A stretch of 64,000 bases of DNA from Oenanthe sinensis (GCA_028671895.1 CM053796.1:25046860-25110859), one strand, 5' to 3'; positions 11,973 to 24,398 are shown, counted from the first letter of the stretch. Notes: generated by a model from the sequence alone, not told the origin. Program-made: numbers and translations.

Positions 11973-14900
11973 TATTTGCAGGGAGTTAAACAGGTAAACC
12001 GGGTTATATGAATCATGGACAGCAGATCTTCAAGGCATAAGACCGGAGATAGAGCCCTGTTATCAGACGTGATTGAAAGAGATGGCCCGATCGTCACCTT
12101 TGGAGATAACAGCAAAGGAATGACTACGGGATATAGCAAGTTAAACACTGGAAATATTATCATTGAAAACGTCTCTTTAGTGGAAGGACTTAAGCACAAT
12201 CTACTTAACGTTAGTCAATTCTGTGATAAAGGATACAAAGTAAACTTTATCAAGGAGAAGTGTTTAATAGCTCATTCTAAAGATGACAAACTGGCCTTAC
12301 GTGGAGTAAGAAAAGGAAACTTGTACGTACCCAATCTCAACTCCGGAACTGAAGATAAAGTAAACTGTTTCTATTCAAAGGCTTCATCAGAAGAAAGCTG
12401 GCTATGGCACAAGAAACTCTGACATCTGAACTTCAAAACAATGAACTCTTTAGTCAAGAGGGATTTGGTGAGAGGTCTGCCTCCGATGTAATTTACACAA
12501 GAAGGATTGTGTAAGGCATGTCAGAAAGGGAAATCAAAGACAGCAAGTCACTGAGGCACAAACACTACAAACATCGCTGAACCACTTCAACTCCTACACA
12601 TGGATTTATTTGGTCCAGTAAATATAATGTCTATGTCAAGGAAGAAATATGCCTTAGTGATTGTAGATGACTTCACAAAGTACACGTGGATTTTATTCTT
12701 GAACTCTAAGGATGAAACTCCACAATTGGGGATTGATCATGTAAAGCTGATTGAGTTAGATTCAAAGTTACCTGTCCGGGCAATCAGATCAGATAATGAA
12801 ACATAATTCAACAATGAAGTTGTGAATAACTTTTGCTCAGACAAGGGGATAAAGAGACAATATTCAGCACCAAGAACTCCGCAACAGAATGGAGTTGTAG
12901 AAAGGAAAAATAGAACCCTGATTGAAGCTGCAAGAACAATGTTAAGTGAATCTAGGTTACCTATCTACTTCTGGGTTGAAGCAGTGAACACAGCATGTTA
13001 TACCCAGAATCGAACTTTGATCAACAAAGATTATATGAAGACACCCTATGAGTTAATGGCTGGCAAGAAACCAACACTCAAGTACTTTCATGTATTTGGA
13101 GCCAAATGTTATGTGCTAAATGATGGAGATGAAAATTGTGACAAGTTCGAGGCCAAGGCACATGAAGCTATCTTTTTCGGATATTCAAGAAGAGCATATA
13201 GGGTGTACATAATTAATCAACACCAAGTAAAAGGAAGTGTCAATGTTACTTTTGATGACACTAAACTCCCAAGTATCGAAACTAAAGATTCTTCTGAGAC
13301 ATTAAAATTTGATAATTATCCAGAATCACTTTCTGATGATGATGAAGAACCTGAGGTTGCAGCAGGAAATAATGATGACTCTAATGATAATGATCCAAGT
13401 GCTAGTGGTGGAAACAATGGAAACACTAGAGATATTATTGATATCAGTGGTGGATCAACAAGTCATCCTGGCAGCAACTCAGGGGGATATGAAGGATCTA
13501 CTGGCAGAACACAACATCACAATGAATTTCGAGGCGAATCATCAAGATCAAACCTACCAAGAGAAAGGATATGGAGTAGAGATCATCCTTTTGAATTGAT
13601 CATAGGTGATCCAGATATTGGAGTTAGAACCAGAAGTGCAACTTCAAATGAATATTTATTTTCATTTTTTCTATCTCAAGAAGAACCAAAGAAAATTGAA
13701 GATGCATTAGCTGATCCAGATTGGGTTCTTGCCATGAAAGAAGAGCTCAGTCAGTTCGGAAGACAAAAAGTCTGGACACTAGTACCCAGGCCTAAAGATA
13801 GATATGTTATTGGCATGAAATGGGTATACCGGAACAAGTTAAAAGGTGATGGCATTGTTACAAGGAACAAATCCAGACTGGTGACAAAAGGTTACTCCTA
13901 GGAAGAGGGAATTGATTATGACGAGACCTACGCACCAGTTGCTAGACTTGAAGCCATCAGGATATTTATGGCATTTGCAACACATTCCAATTTTAAAGTC
14001 TATCAAATGGATGTGAAAAGTGCATTTCTGAATTGAGAGTTAGAAGAGGAAGTATATGTGGAATAGCCCCCTGGCTTTGAAAATCCAGAGTTTGCTGATT
14101 TTGTGTATTTTCTATTCAAAGCTATCTATGGACTCAAGCAAGCACCGAGGACGTGGTATGACACTCTCTCTGAGTTTTTACTTGAAAATGGTTTCATTAG
14201 AGGTGTCATAGATAAAACTCTTTTTTACAAACTGCATGAAAAAGATATGATATTTGTCCAAGTTTATGTTGATGATATTATATTTGGTTCTACTAACGAA
14301 AACTTGTGCAAAAGATTTGCTAAGTTAATGCAGAGCAGGTATGAAATGAGCATGATGGGTGAGCTGTCATTCTTCCTTGGATTGCAAGTAAAGCAAAAGG
14401 AGGATGGGATTTTTATTTGCCAATCAAAGTACGTAAGGGATCTTATGAGAAAATACAGTCTAGAAGATTCTTCACCGGCAAAAACCCCAATGCCAACAGC
14501 CACCAAGCTTGACAAATATGAAACTGGTAAGAAAGTTGACATCACAAGCTACAGAGGTATGATAGGCTCATTATTATATCTAACTGCTAGTAGACCCGAT
14601 ATAATGTTTGCAACATGCTTATGTGCAAGGTTTCAATCTGACCCTAGGTAATCTCATTTTATAGCCGTTAAATGAATATTTAAATATCTGAAGGGTACAC
14701 CAAATCTTGGAATTTGGTACCCTAAAGATACATGTTTTGACCTAATAGGCTATATAGATTCAGATTATGCAGGGTGCAAGATGGACAGGAAAAGTACGTC
14801 TGGAAGCTGTTAGTTTCTAGGAAGTCGGTTGATCTCCTGGTACAGCAAAAAACAGCACTCAGTGTCTGCCTCAATAGCCGAAGCAGAATATATTACGGTA

Positions 14901-15209
14901 GGTAGTTGTTGTGCACAGATCTTGTGGATAAGGAATCAGCTAAATGACTATCGATTTGCGTTGAACAAAATTCCAATTTTCTGCAACAACACAAGTGCTA
15001 TAGCTATTTCCAACAATCCTGTACAACATTCTCGAACCAAGCACATGGACATAAGGTATCATTTTATCCGTGAGCATGTCATGAACGGAACTGTGGTGCT
15101 ACACTTTGTACCCATAAAAGATCAAATAGTCGACATCTTCACAAAAACACTTGATGAATCCACTTTCTCAAAGTTGGTTAGTGAACTAGGGATGTTAAAC
15201 AATGACTAA
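11973..15209 (+). pseudogene. Element B pol (PR-IN-RT-RNase H), broken
   Basis: Protease, integrase, RT and RNase H are recognisable in Ty1/copia order. Damage includes TGA at 12009-12011, where elements with intact protease have Trp; a protease core changed from DSGCSRHMTG to DSRSSRHKTG, so the catalytic DSG is lost; TGA at 12420-12422; TAA at 12804-12806; TAG at 13899-13901; and further stops near 14036, 14065 and 14649. Legible motifs are MDLFGPVN and PQQNGVVERKNR (integrase), YVDDIIFG (RT, about 14265) and AEAEY and HMDIRYHF (RNase H). The last frame ends SELGMLNND at 15209. No functional product is expected. Confidence 0.88.
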
Positions 15210-15365
15210 TTTTTTGTATCTAGAAGTTAATTTAAGCTCATAAATATTAAATGTTAATATTTAAAAAATTTATGAGACTTGAATTAATAAAATCCTAGGG
15301 CTTATGAATTTTTGAATAAATTATCTTGAGATTCATTTAATACTCTTATAAGATAATTATTTAAA

Positions 15366-16620
15366 TCCGTAGAGGATCCCTCAACTAAGGGGGAGAAAGG
15401 AAAGAAGAAAGTAGCTGAAGATGAAGGGGCTACTCAAGACAAAGACAAAGCAAAGCTGTATCCTGAAGAAGAATTTGAATATAATGTTTCAGCACCAGAA
15501 GAACAGTATTATGCCCAAGAACAATTCATTGATGACAGTGCTCATGATGAATCATTTCACCCTGACTACTGTAAAGCAGAAGAAGAAGCTGCCTTTGATG
15601 AAGAATTTCTTTTTCCTAAAGAGAAAGAGTCTGATCCAGCCTATGAAGAGTCCATGAGAAAATTTAAAGAAGACATCAAGGCGAGCCATGTTAAAACAGA
15701 GAAATTAAAAGCTCTAGTCAAGGAAAAAGCACAAGCTGAAAGGGAAGCAAGTCTAGAGAAACAGAACCTTTGGGTTGTAGCTGTGAAAGAGAAAGAGAAG
15801 GATGTGCAGCTGAAAATTGGGAAGAAATGGGACATAGCAATAAAAATAATGGACAAACTACAGAAGGGTCCATTTAAAGACAAGCATCTTAAATCAATAA
15901 TTGAGCATCTAGAAAATTCAAATGACAACATTCATAACTTCATGAAAGCTCTGAAAGAGGAAGTGGACTATATTACTATCATAGTGGATCACGTTCTTGA
16001 AGACTGGCAGATATTAGTCTACACTCACAGGAATGGTACATTCAGAATATCCTTGGAGTTCTTAAGACAAAGAAGTTTATCAGTGATATGGACATTGTTG
16101 AATAAAGTAAAGAGAAACTCAGAAGAGAATGAGTTGCTGAGAGACAGGCTCAGAGACTTCGTAAAAGCTGTTAGTCCTCAAATCCTATATGACCTTCACG
16201 AAGTAAGATTCTTCTATAACAAGCTATATCAGATCTTGAAGCTAGATAAGGAGTCATTGAAGGGCTACATAGTCAAATTCATGATTGAATTTGAGAAGAT
16301 GATAAGGTCAAAAGGGTTCAAATCTCAAGCCAGGCTAGATGCAGCACAGAAGATCAGAAGCTACTGCTTATCCAAAAAATTCCATCATACATCAGGAAAA
16401 TTAAGAAGATAGATTCAACTCAGCCATTTGATGTGGAAGAAGAAGTAGTAGATCCTGTTGAGCAGGAAGTAATGTATCAGTTAGCAAAGGCTGAACAGAG
16501 AAGGTTGTATGGAGAATCCACTACAACATAACCATCAGAATCTGAAGAGGTACCAAGGACACCAGTTCATAAAGGTTCTAACCTAGAAGAAGGTGAAGTT
16601 GATACATCTGAAGACTGAAG
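15366..16620 (+). pseudogene. Element B ORF3, N-terminally deleted and frameshifted
   Basis: An open frame runs through AAGGGGGAGAA (about 15388) as an acidic, Lys/Glu-rich segment and on to 16412. It then shifts frame and continues (about DSTQPFDVEEEVVD...) to TGA near 16618, with one further stop. The segment DNIHNFMKALKEEV...LLNKVKR aligns by eye with EDVHEFYSMLSEEI...VLKRKVI in element E ORF3, so this is the conserved C-terminal domain of the third ORF. The N-terminal domain seen in D and E is absent. No signal peptide or transmembrane segment is present. Function unknown. Confidence 0.65.
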
Positions 16621-16836
16621 ACTTAGATAGGTCAAGATAGAAAATTATGTAATATTTGTCCAGTGCTAAAGGAACATCTATCTTGTATTTATCTTCCAAA
16701 ACATGAATCTGGAAAATTATTAAATATAATACCAGAACTTTATTTATTATTTACAACTTTACATATCGTATTACTTTCTTAGTTGTTAGTTGAGTTATCC
16801 TCTAGAAATTTGTGTGTTAAATGTTTAACAACAAAT

Positions 16837-16846
16837 AGGGGGAGAT
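16837..16846 (+). other. Element B polypurine tract
   Basis: AGGGGGAGAT directly precedes the 3' LTR start at 16847. It is bracketed by an inverted repeat, AGTTGAGTTATC (16788-16799) and GACAACTCAACT (16886-16897), 11 of 12 positions paired. Confidence 0.85.
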
Positions 16847-18227
16847 TGAAAGGCGTATGACTAGGCCTATTTGTAATAATTAGATGACAACTCAACTCAA
16901 ATAAGAAAAAGAAGTAAATAATAAGTATGATAACAAGAATCAAGACAAACAAAGTTAACTAGACACAAAGAATCCTAGGAATCAGAAGTATTCTAACGAA
17001 GCTGCTACTTATCACTGGAAGAAGTTCATTAATATGTCAAAGAGTCGGCAAAAAATAAAGAAGTAGTGTTTCAGAAGAGTTCAGAAGATTCAAGAAATTT
17101 CAAGTGACTACTACAGAAAGATTCCAAGAAAAGAAGATATTGAAGACAAAGCGAGAAACAAGAACAAGACAGAAGATCACAGTTATTAAAGTTTAAAAGG
17201 TGAATAATATTTGTTTAGTATGACACAAATGAACCAGACAGTACATTTGTGTGTCAACTAATTAAATAAATATTTATCACCTAGCTAAAGTGATTTTCAG
17301 ACATAAGACAAGAAGATTCAAATCTAATCTACAACGGTTGTGCAGTGAAGAAACTAAATTAATTCTACTATCAAAAGTTAATTAATTATTTAATTTATCT
17401 ACTTAAATTAATTCACCTTGAATTAATTTAATTTATAAATTATTTAATTAATAAATTATTTAATTAATAAATTGTGGAATTAATTAAGTTAAAAGAAGAT
17501 TTAATTTTACATTTTAAAGAAAGTCTTGCTGCATTTAAATAGAAAGTTCTACCGAATTATTTCGGTAAGACTTTTTAAAAGTCTTACCGAATTAAATCGG
17601 TAAGACCTTTTAAGAAAGTATTACCGGATTATTTCGGTAAGACATTTTAAAAGTCATACCGAGATAACTCGGTAAGACCTTTTCAAAAGTCTTACCGAGG
17701 AAACACTTGACTCGGCAAGACTTTTCAAAAGTCTTACTGAGTTTCTGAAAAGTCTTACCGAGTTGAAAAAGTCTTTTCCAACAAATTTAAAAAGTCTTAT
17801 AGGCTAAATTATAAAGTTTTTTGATTTTTTAAATAAGTTTTATTCAAAGTCTTGCTAGCTTTTTTCTCTATAAATATGAGAAGATTGTCTTCATTATTTC
17901 AAGATTAAAAAGATCAAAAACATTCATATTTCAGAAATTTGTATGCATTGTTATATTCACATATTTCTGTGCAACTTTGGAATATAATTGATTAAACCCG
18001 AACACTTCATGTCGAATTCGTTCTATATTATTTTATCAATTATATACACTTTTCTTCAGATAATTATTGTAATATTTTTCAAGTTAAAAATTATATCTTC
18101 TACTTAAACAGTATTTCATTAAGATTAATATTTCGAGATAAATTAAAATAATATTTTAAATCCGAAATTTCACGACAATTTATAGATATTGTATTCAATC
18201 CCCCTTCTACAATATCAGGGACCAACA
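16847..18227 (+). repeat. Element B 3' LTR (1,381 bp)
   Basis: It starts TGAAAGGCGTATG and ends CAATCCCCCTTCTAC...ACCAACA, followed by the TSD CTGTT. A TATA box (CTATAAATATG) lies near 17870-17881, downstream of the hairpin array. Confidence 0.92.
17545..17775 (+). repeat. Five-hairpin array in element B 3' LTR
   Basis: Five consecutive palindromes with period near 50 bp. Arms vary in a paired way: TACCGAA/TTCGGTA in one unit and ACCGAG/CTCGGT in another. Each is flanked by AAAAGTC and GAC(C)TTTT. They lie in U3, upstream of the TATA box. Confidence 0.85.
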
Positions 18228-18232
18228 CTGTT

Positions 18233-19346
18233 ACAATCACTAAATTTTATAATTAACATACTTTAATATTAGGTTTTTGTTTATTATTACTAAATTTTCT
18301 GTGTTAATATTAGTTTTTTAATTCTATGGTTGGTTGTTTTATTAAAGAAATCTTTATTTTTTTGTGATTTGTTATATTAATACCTGACAGAAATAGCATT
18401 TAATATTTTGACAAAATTAATTGTCAAACTTAACAAAAGTTATCTCAATACATAATTTCTAAAAAATTAAAGGTTATAGATAGAAAATGTAAAAGAAAGT
18501 TCAATAAAATTTTAAAACTAATATAAAAAATATCTTACAAAGTATCTGAAATTAATGCCATTAAACTTTAGCACAAAACAATTAGTTAAAAGAATTTTAA
18601 GTAATTATAATTTGAAAGAAATTAATCTTCCTTAACAGATTATTCGAAACTGGTGGTCAAATTCGTTGCAAATGTGACTGTCTTTTTGTTGAGAAATCCT
18701 TCTTGTTTGCTCCCAGTGTTGCTTAAATTAGACTTTGTTTTTTCGTTGTGGATGCCTCACGAACAATTGTAAGCAGTCTTTGTTCTGCATCTTTACTGTG
18801 AAGTTATTTTTCTTATTGTAGGATTTCATTCGACTTGATAACAATATTGCATAGTTGTACTTTGTTCGAACCTCATTATTTGATAAGACTGAAAAACATA
18901 CTGAAATTTAAAAAATAAAAGAAGAATTTTAGTCAATTGTAATAAATCCAACATTACGAGCATATGGTTAAGCGGCTAACAAAGATTTAGGCAATCAAGC
19001 ATATAGAAGAACAACATTTCAGTCTAGAGGACTATACCAACAATTAGCAGAGCACCCCCAAAATCCATTGCACATAATTATGTTATAAACATGCTATTGC
19101 AAGGGGGGCTGATATACATATCATAGAACATTTTTCAAAACTCTTCCATGTCATATTGGCATCAAATGAGTGTGACTAAATCATCCTAACACTCGCATTT
19201 AGCATTATTAACCAGACACTTGCACTCCTGGTACTAATCAGAAACTCGCACTTATTCACTATTCACAGTCGCATTCTACATAGAAATAAACACAAAACTA
19301 GTGCCTAAATATTAAATCATAGCAATCAAACAACATAACATATGAC
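18233..19346. other. AT-rich DNA, no gene recognised
   Basis: Apart from the one AATCACTAAA motif at 18235-18245, which continues the element split by B, this is AT-rich sequence without a convincing ORF. A less AT-rich patch at about 18620-18870 may be a decayed coding fragment, but I cannot identify it. Confidence 0.4.
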
Positions 19347-19363
19347 TAGCAGAGTTTTGCTCT

Positions 19364-19477
19364 CTTTTTTTATTAAGCCTGATGATACTAATTAGTATCT
19401 GTTCAACATTAAATTCGAATCGAACCCAGGAACGATAAATGGATAACTCTACCACTGAGTTACTCTCAACCCACCCA
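19364..19477 (-). mobile_element. Short tRNA-derived SINE (114 bp) with 17-bp TSD
   Basis: On the minus strand the head reads GGGTTGAGAGTAACTCAGTGG, carrying a pol III A box (GTAACTCAGTGGTAGAG, + coordinates 19447-19463). A B box GGGTTCGATTCG follows at 19416-19427. The tail ends AATAAAAAAAG. Perfect 17-bp direct repeats TAGCAGAGTTTTGCTCT flank it (19347-19363 and 19478-19494). This is the complete signature of a SINE retroposition event, and the body is unusually short. Confidence 0.85.
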
Positions 19478-19494
19478 TAGCAGAGTTTTGCTCT

Positions 19495-20320
19495 TTAACA
19501 TCTCCTAATAAAATTAGTACATGAATGCAATTCAATAACATAATAATCAAATGATATAAATATATAACCAAAGCCATAACTATTAATCACACAGAGTTAT
19601 TATAGATACTGTTGAATCAGATAGCACTGGAACAACATACTCCTCTTTTTATTACTAATGTTAAAACTCTAATTTAGCATACATCCTTTTTTATCATGAA
19701 TTGTTTTGCTCTATTTCAAATTAAGTGTTGTTATAGTATGAAACAGAGCATATTATGACAAAAATATTTGGAATTGAACATAAAAAAAAAAAAGTGAAAC
19801 ATGTTCAAAATCATTAAAATGTAAGTATGCATCAATGAATCTGTATATACAATTACTAAATATGTGCAATTTAGCTAAAAATATTGTGAATCATACATGT
19901 TATGCGATTTAGTGATCGGTTCGGTTCGAGTCATTGAGTTCAACAATGGTCGAGTTCCGCTCAAATCTTAAAATGCCTTTTAGTAACTGATTTATTAGAG
20001 CATAATTTTGTCAATTTTGCTTAGAAATCAGTTGAAATTGAACGATTGTGTGATTATAAACTAGTGATTGTGTTGGTACTTGCTTGAAGAAGAAGATGGG
20101 TTTAGTGAGAGAGGTGAACAGGTGTATGTATTTTGTATGTATACATCTACGTCTTTTTTGTTATAATAAGACAATGGACATCGTGGATTGCACACATGTC
20201 AGAGTGTATTAAGTTGCTGGGCTCGGTTGTAGTTATACATATGGGTTGGGTTTAGTTATTTGGGTCGGTTTTTAGTTTCTGGTCTAATTTAATTTCTAGT
20301 AGAATAAGATTCTATATATA
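19495..20320. other. AT-rich DNA, no gene recognised
   Basis: There is no reading frame of useful length and no repeat terminus that I can recognise. Confidence 0.4.
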
Positions 20321-20347
20321 CTAGCTTATATCCCGTGCGATGCACGG
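20321..20347 (-). mobile_element. Helitron-like 3' terminus
   Basis: Read on the minus strand: a GC-rich hairpin CCGTGC-atc-GCACGG (20347-20333), an 8-nt spacer, then CTAG (20324-20321) followed by T. A hairpin shortly before CTRR, with T after it, is the canonical Helitron 3' end. The 5' TC end was not located, so the body length is unknown and would extend to higher coordinates. Confidence 0.45.
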
Positions 20348-20749
20348 ATGAATTTTTTTAATTTTTTAATATTTTTTAATGATTTGAATTTATTTGTATT
20401 TGTATAATTATAATTTAAATTTTATTTAATATTATATGTATATGTTTTTAAATAATTTATTTACATTTATATTTTAATAGGATAATTTTTGTAAAATTAA
20501 AATAATAATATTTTTATATAGAAATAAAATAAATATGTTATTCACCTGTCTGCGAGTCACGAGCAAAATTCCGTGTAATAATTAATCAAGAGACATTATG
20601 ATCTGGGCTGGGTTTGGAACAATCGGAATTATGGTATTTTTATCTTGTTAGTTGATTATTGTGGCTTGTTATTTCCTTCAACATTTTTATTTAGACATAT
20701 TATCTCAAAGAACTAAAGTTCAATTTCATTATTTTTATGCATCGTGTTA

Positions 20750-21402
20750 GGGCTGAGTAAAACCGAATCGGAATTGAAAAACAGAACAGTGTAATTTTAG
20801 TTCGGTTCGGTTTTATTTTTTCTGAAATTTTGGTCCATTTAATTTCTCGTTTTGAACCGAATTAAAGTTTGGTTCGATCCGATCCTTTACAAAAAAAATC
20901 AGTTCGGACCGAATAGACCAAATTATGTATTATTTATTTTTATTATATATATAATATATTATTATTATATATTTATTTAATACATGTTCGATAAATGCAA
21001 CTTTGCTCTAATGTCCTACCGTCAACTTATTTATTAATTAATTTGTATATTTTATTAATTTGAATCTTGCATTTTTAATATACAATTATTTTTTCTCGAT
21101 ATATACATGTATAACTAATATTAAATGTTGCACCGTTGATTTATTATTTGGCCTAGATATGAATCTATTTGTTTTTCTTTATGTATTTGTATTCATGTTC
21201 TATTAAAAATTCACTTTATTTAATTTTCAATTTTTTTAAAAAAAATCGGAATCAAACTGAACAAACTGAAATAATTCGGTTCGGTCCATAATAAAAAATC
21301 GATCTGGTACAATTCCAAAAATATTGACAATTCGATTCTGGGTCTATTTAGTTCGATCCAGAATTGGACCGAACCGACCAAATGCTCAGTCGTACCCTAC
21401 TT
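20750..21402. mobile_element. Inverted-repeat element with CCGAACCGA-rich ends
   Basis: The left end reads TTAGGGCTGAGTAAAACCGA and the right end, reverse-complemented, TAGGGTACGACTGAGCATTT...GGTCGGTTCGG. Both flanks are rich in ggttcggtt/ccgaaccga words facing each other across an AT-rich middle without an ORF. This resembles a non-autonomous DNA element able to fold into a long imperfect hairpin. No clear TSD was seen and the superfamily is not assigned. Confidence 0.45.
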
Positions 21403-21459
21403 GATGTAGAAAAAATTTAGAGACTTGGAGAAAAATTTTAAAATATAAATAAGTATTCG

Positions 21460-21531
<72 letters not shown>

Positions 21532-21558
21532 CATCATCATCATCACCATCATCGTCAT
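21460..21558. repeat. (ATT)n microsatellite passing into (CAT)n
   Basis: Pure ATT repeats run from 21461 to about 21530, followed by CAT/CAC triplets to about 21558. Confidence 0.95.
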
Positions 21559-22619
21559 GGTTTTAAAAATCGGAAATTGGAACTCGGTTAAAGTATCAAT
21601 TTAGGATTAATCGGATAATAAGAAGGATTAATCGAATTTATTATATTATTATAATAAAATTTAATATATTTATCTAATTTATCATAAAAACATATTATTC
21701 ATAAATAATTCTTCATATTATTATTATTATTGTTATTATGTAGGTTTTTATAGAAGAAAAATCAATATGGGCCAACCTTAGATGGTACTTTTAAAGAACA
21801 CAATCTAATGTTGTATTAAGGGCTTAAACAATTAAAAATACGAGGAGGCCCAGTATTAACTACATTATATAACTTGTACAATTTGTACTTGATTTTTCTT
21901 TTCTTTGAGTGCAATTTTGTACTTTAAAAATTAGTAAAGAAACTGCATTATGTACGAGAATGAGCTTACGAGATATAAGTAGGTAGATGTGTAATTTTTT
22001 TTAAATAAATATTTTTTTAAGAATATAAATTTTAAATTTAAATTTTTACAATAAATATTTATTTATTTATTTATTTCTGTAACTATTAGTTCAAATATTT
22101 AAAACCTTTATGGTTTGGAATGAACCTCCTGTTATTCGAGATTGTGTGCAATTGTTAAAGTCAAAATGGATTTATTTATTATATTGCCGTACTTTTTTTT
22201 AAGAGAATATCGAAGTGTACTTTTAAATATAGTAAAACACTTAATTATTATCATTATTTAAATTGTATGGTCAATAAAATAATAATACAGAAATCTATCT
22301 ATCTGTAATATATAATTAGTTTAATTAAACTCAAATTTTACTATTAACCCAATATATTTTGAATATCGTTTAATAATCTTTGATAATATATGTGAATGAA
22401 AAATTGTTAATTTTCAAGAATTTTTTTTTAAAAAAGTATACCTTTGATATCAATTTTTAACTTATTAGTTATTACATATATAGACAATTTTTAATTTAAA
22501 ATAAAAAAAACTGCTCTAAACTCCAAACTTAATTAGGCAAATAAACTTTACAAGTTCAATACATTTTTGGATATTACTATAAATTTATAATATGAGTACT
22601 AGTTAATGTTGTAATAGTA

Positions 22620-22930
22620 CTAATAATAATTAGACCGGATAAAATGGGTCAGAATCCGAAAAATTGAACCGAAATGTGTGAAATCGAGATTTGATTTTGT
22701 ATATGAATTTAATAATCCAAAAATGTAACCACATCCAAAATAATTTGATCCGAACCGATATCAGTTCAATATAATCAAATTAAAAAATGATCCAAAAATC
22801 GATTGGATCCGATCCGAAAATGACTCAGAATCGAAAATTTGATCGAAAATAATCAAAAATACTACATCCGATAATGACCAAAAAATGAACAAATTCGAAT
22901 GAAAAATTATCTAAACTGAATACAACTTGA
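22620..22930. repeat. Degenerate GATCCGAA/CCGATAATGA-rich repeat
   Basis: Short words such as gatccgaa, gaaccgat and aaaatgatccaaaaatcg recur without a coding frame. The style is like one arm of the 20750-21402 element, so it may be a decayed arm of a similar inverted-repeat element. Confidence 0.35.
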
Positions 22931-23099
22931 ATTAAATTATATAACCTAAGTGTATTCCTCACAAATAATCTTATGATTAGTTACACTAATAAGTAGATTA
23001 TACACTTTATTTATCAATAATCTATACATGTAATACATACATTTGAACTAGTTTGTTGCGCCTAGTATAATGGATTACTATTTTCAATAAGATAGAGTA

Positions 23100-24390
23100 T
23101 TATAGCAAGCTAGTATGAATGCAATGCAATTTAAAGTAAATTGTAGTAATGTAAAAGCGACACAAGACGTTTAGCCACGTTCGACCCCTAGTTTTAATGG
23201 TCTACGTCATGGTCTCTTACCAATTTAATAAGAGAATATATTATTAATTAAATATCAACCAATTATAAGATAATAATATATCTCTCTTTAACCCGGTCAC
23301 CAAAAATGGCTTGCTATTATCCTAACAACTTGAGCAACCGACTACTAGCACACCACTTTTCTTCCTTAGAAAGCTGATCAACGAACCCCTGAATTCCTTG
23401 AGCTTCACTCCTTAATTTCTACATGTTCTTGTTTTCTTTGCACCCTATAACTAATGTGTACTATAGCGCAAGCTCCCTTGATCTAATCTACACTCACTTG
23501 CCACTTTCCAATAACTCTCACTTTTAATCAAAACAATACAATCAGAATAAGGAGTTTACAACTCAAATATATTCCCTATATAACATGTATATGATATATA
23601 TTAAGCTCAATTAGAGAATGTAAATAAAAGATTTTCAAGATCGTAAGACTAGAGTTATAGTATTGTTAATCTCAAAGTGAAAAGTTAAGCCCTGTTATAT
23701 ACATAAATGCATACCAAGTCTAATTTGAATTATAAATAAGATATAATGTTTAGTCACAAAATAATTTAAACTTAAAACATAAACATATGAGATAAGGAAC
23801 GTTCAAAATCGACTCCTACAAATATGGATTAATAGATAAGTAGTTGTCATTTAAAAAGAGCTAGAAATTAAATCAACTACTTCCTATAAACTAGAAAAAT
23901 GTTTTCAATAAAATATGGATTAAAAGATTTCGAGCTTAATATATATTAAAATGTATTATATAGATAAATACTCACATATGGAATCTTATTCGAATCCTAT
24001 ATCTATTCCAAGAAATCCTGATAAGTCTTTCTCAACTGCTGGACTCTCTCTTGACAGGTTATTATGATATAACAACTTAATGTTTTGCTGTTAATTAGAT
24101 ATCCAGCAAAATCCAGTTAGTACAAGGCAAGCATGTAACAAACTTAAAGTAAAACTTTTTGTTATGTGCTATCATCAAAACTTGGAATTTACAATAACTA
24201 CTTTATTTCTTCTGATATACTTAAATACAACTCATTTCCTAATATATATCCCTAGGAATATAGAAACAAATAGAAGTACGCTCAACGACCCTTGACTCAC
24301 ACTAACTAAATTTTGACTATCAAATCCCTAAAAATGAGGAACCACAATGTATCCACTTATATTTATTCAATAATAAATAAAATTACAAAA
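23100..24390. repeat. Possible old LTR relic
   Basis: CACAAGACGTTTAGCCACGT with a following tggtctacgtcatgg block resembles the conserved acgtggttcggc...ggcctacgtccacgg segment seen in many plant copia LTRs. No LTR termini, PBS or polypurine tract can be defined. Otherwise the stretch is AT-rich and without genes. Confidence 0.3.
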
Positions 24391-24398
24391 TTAAAAAG

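Larger units (their letters stand above)
10228..18227 (+). mobile_element. Element B: defective SIRE-like Ty1/copia retrotransposon
   Basis: An 8.0-kb element flanked by the TSD CTGTT (10223-10227 and 18228-18232), with LTRs starting TGAAAG and the 3' LTR ending ACCAACA. A deletion removed the 3' end of the 5' LTR, the PBS and most of gag (breakpoint near 11488). pol and ORF3 carry many stops and frameshifts. The RT palm motif YVDDIIFG is still legible. It is a dead copy that could only move with help, and not without a PBS. Confidence 0.88.

Noticed and set aside
21460..21558. Coding Ile/Ile or His/His repeat tract
   Set aside because: It is a simple ATT/CAT microsatellite in noncoding AT-rich DNA without an enclosing ORF.
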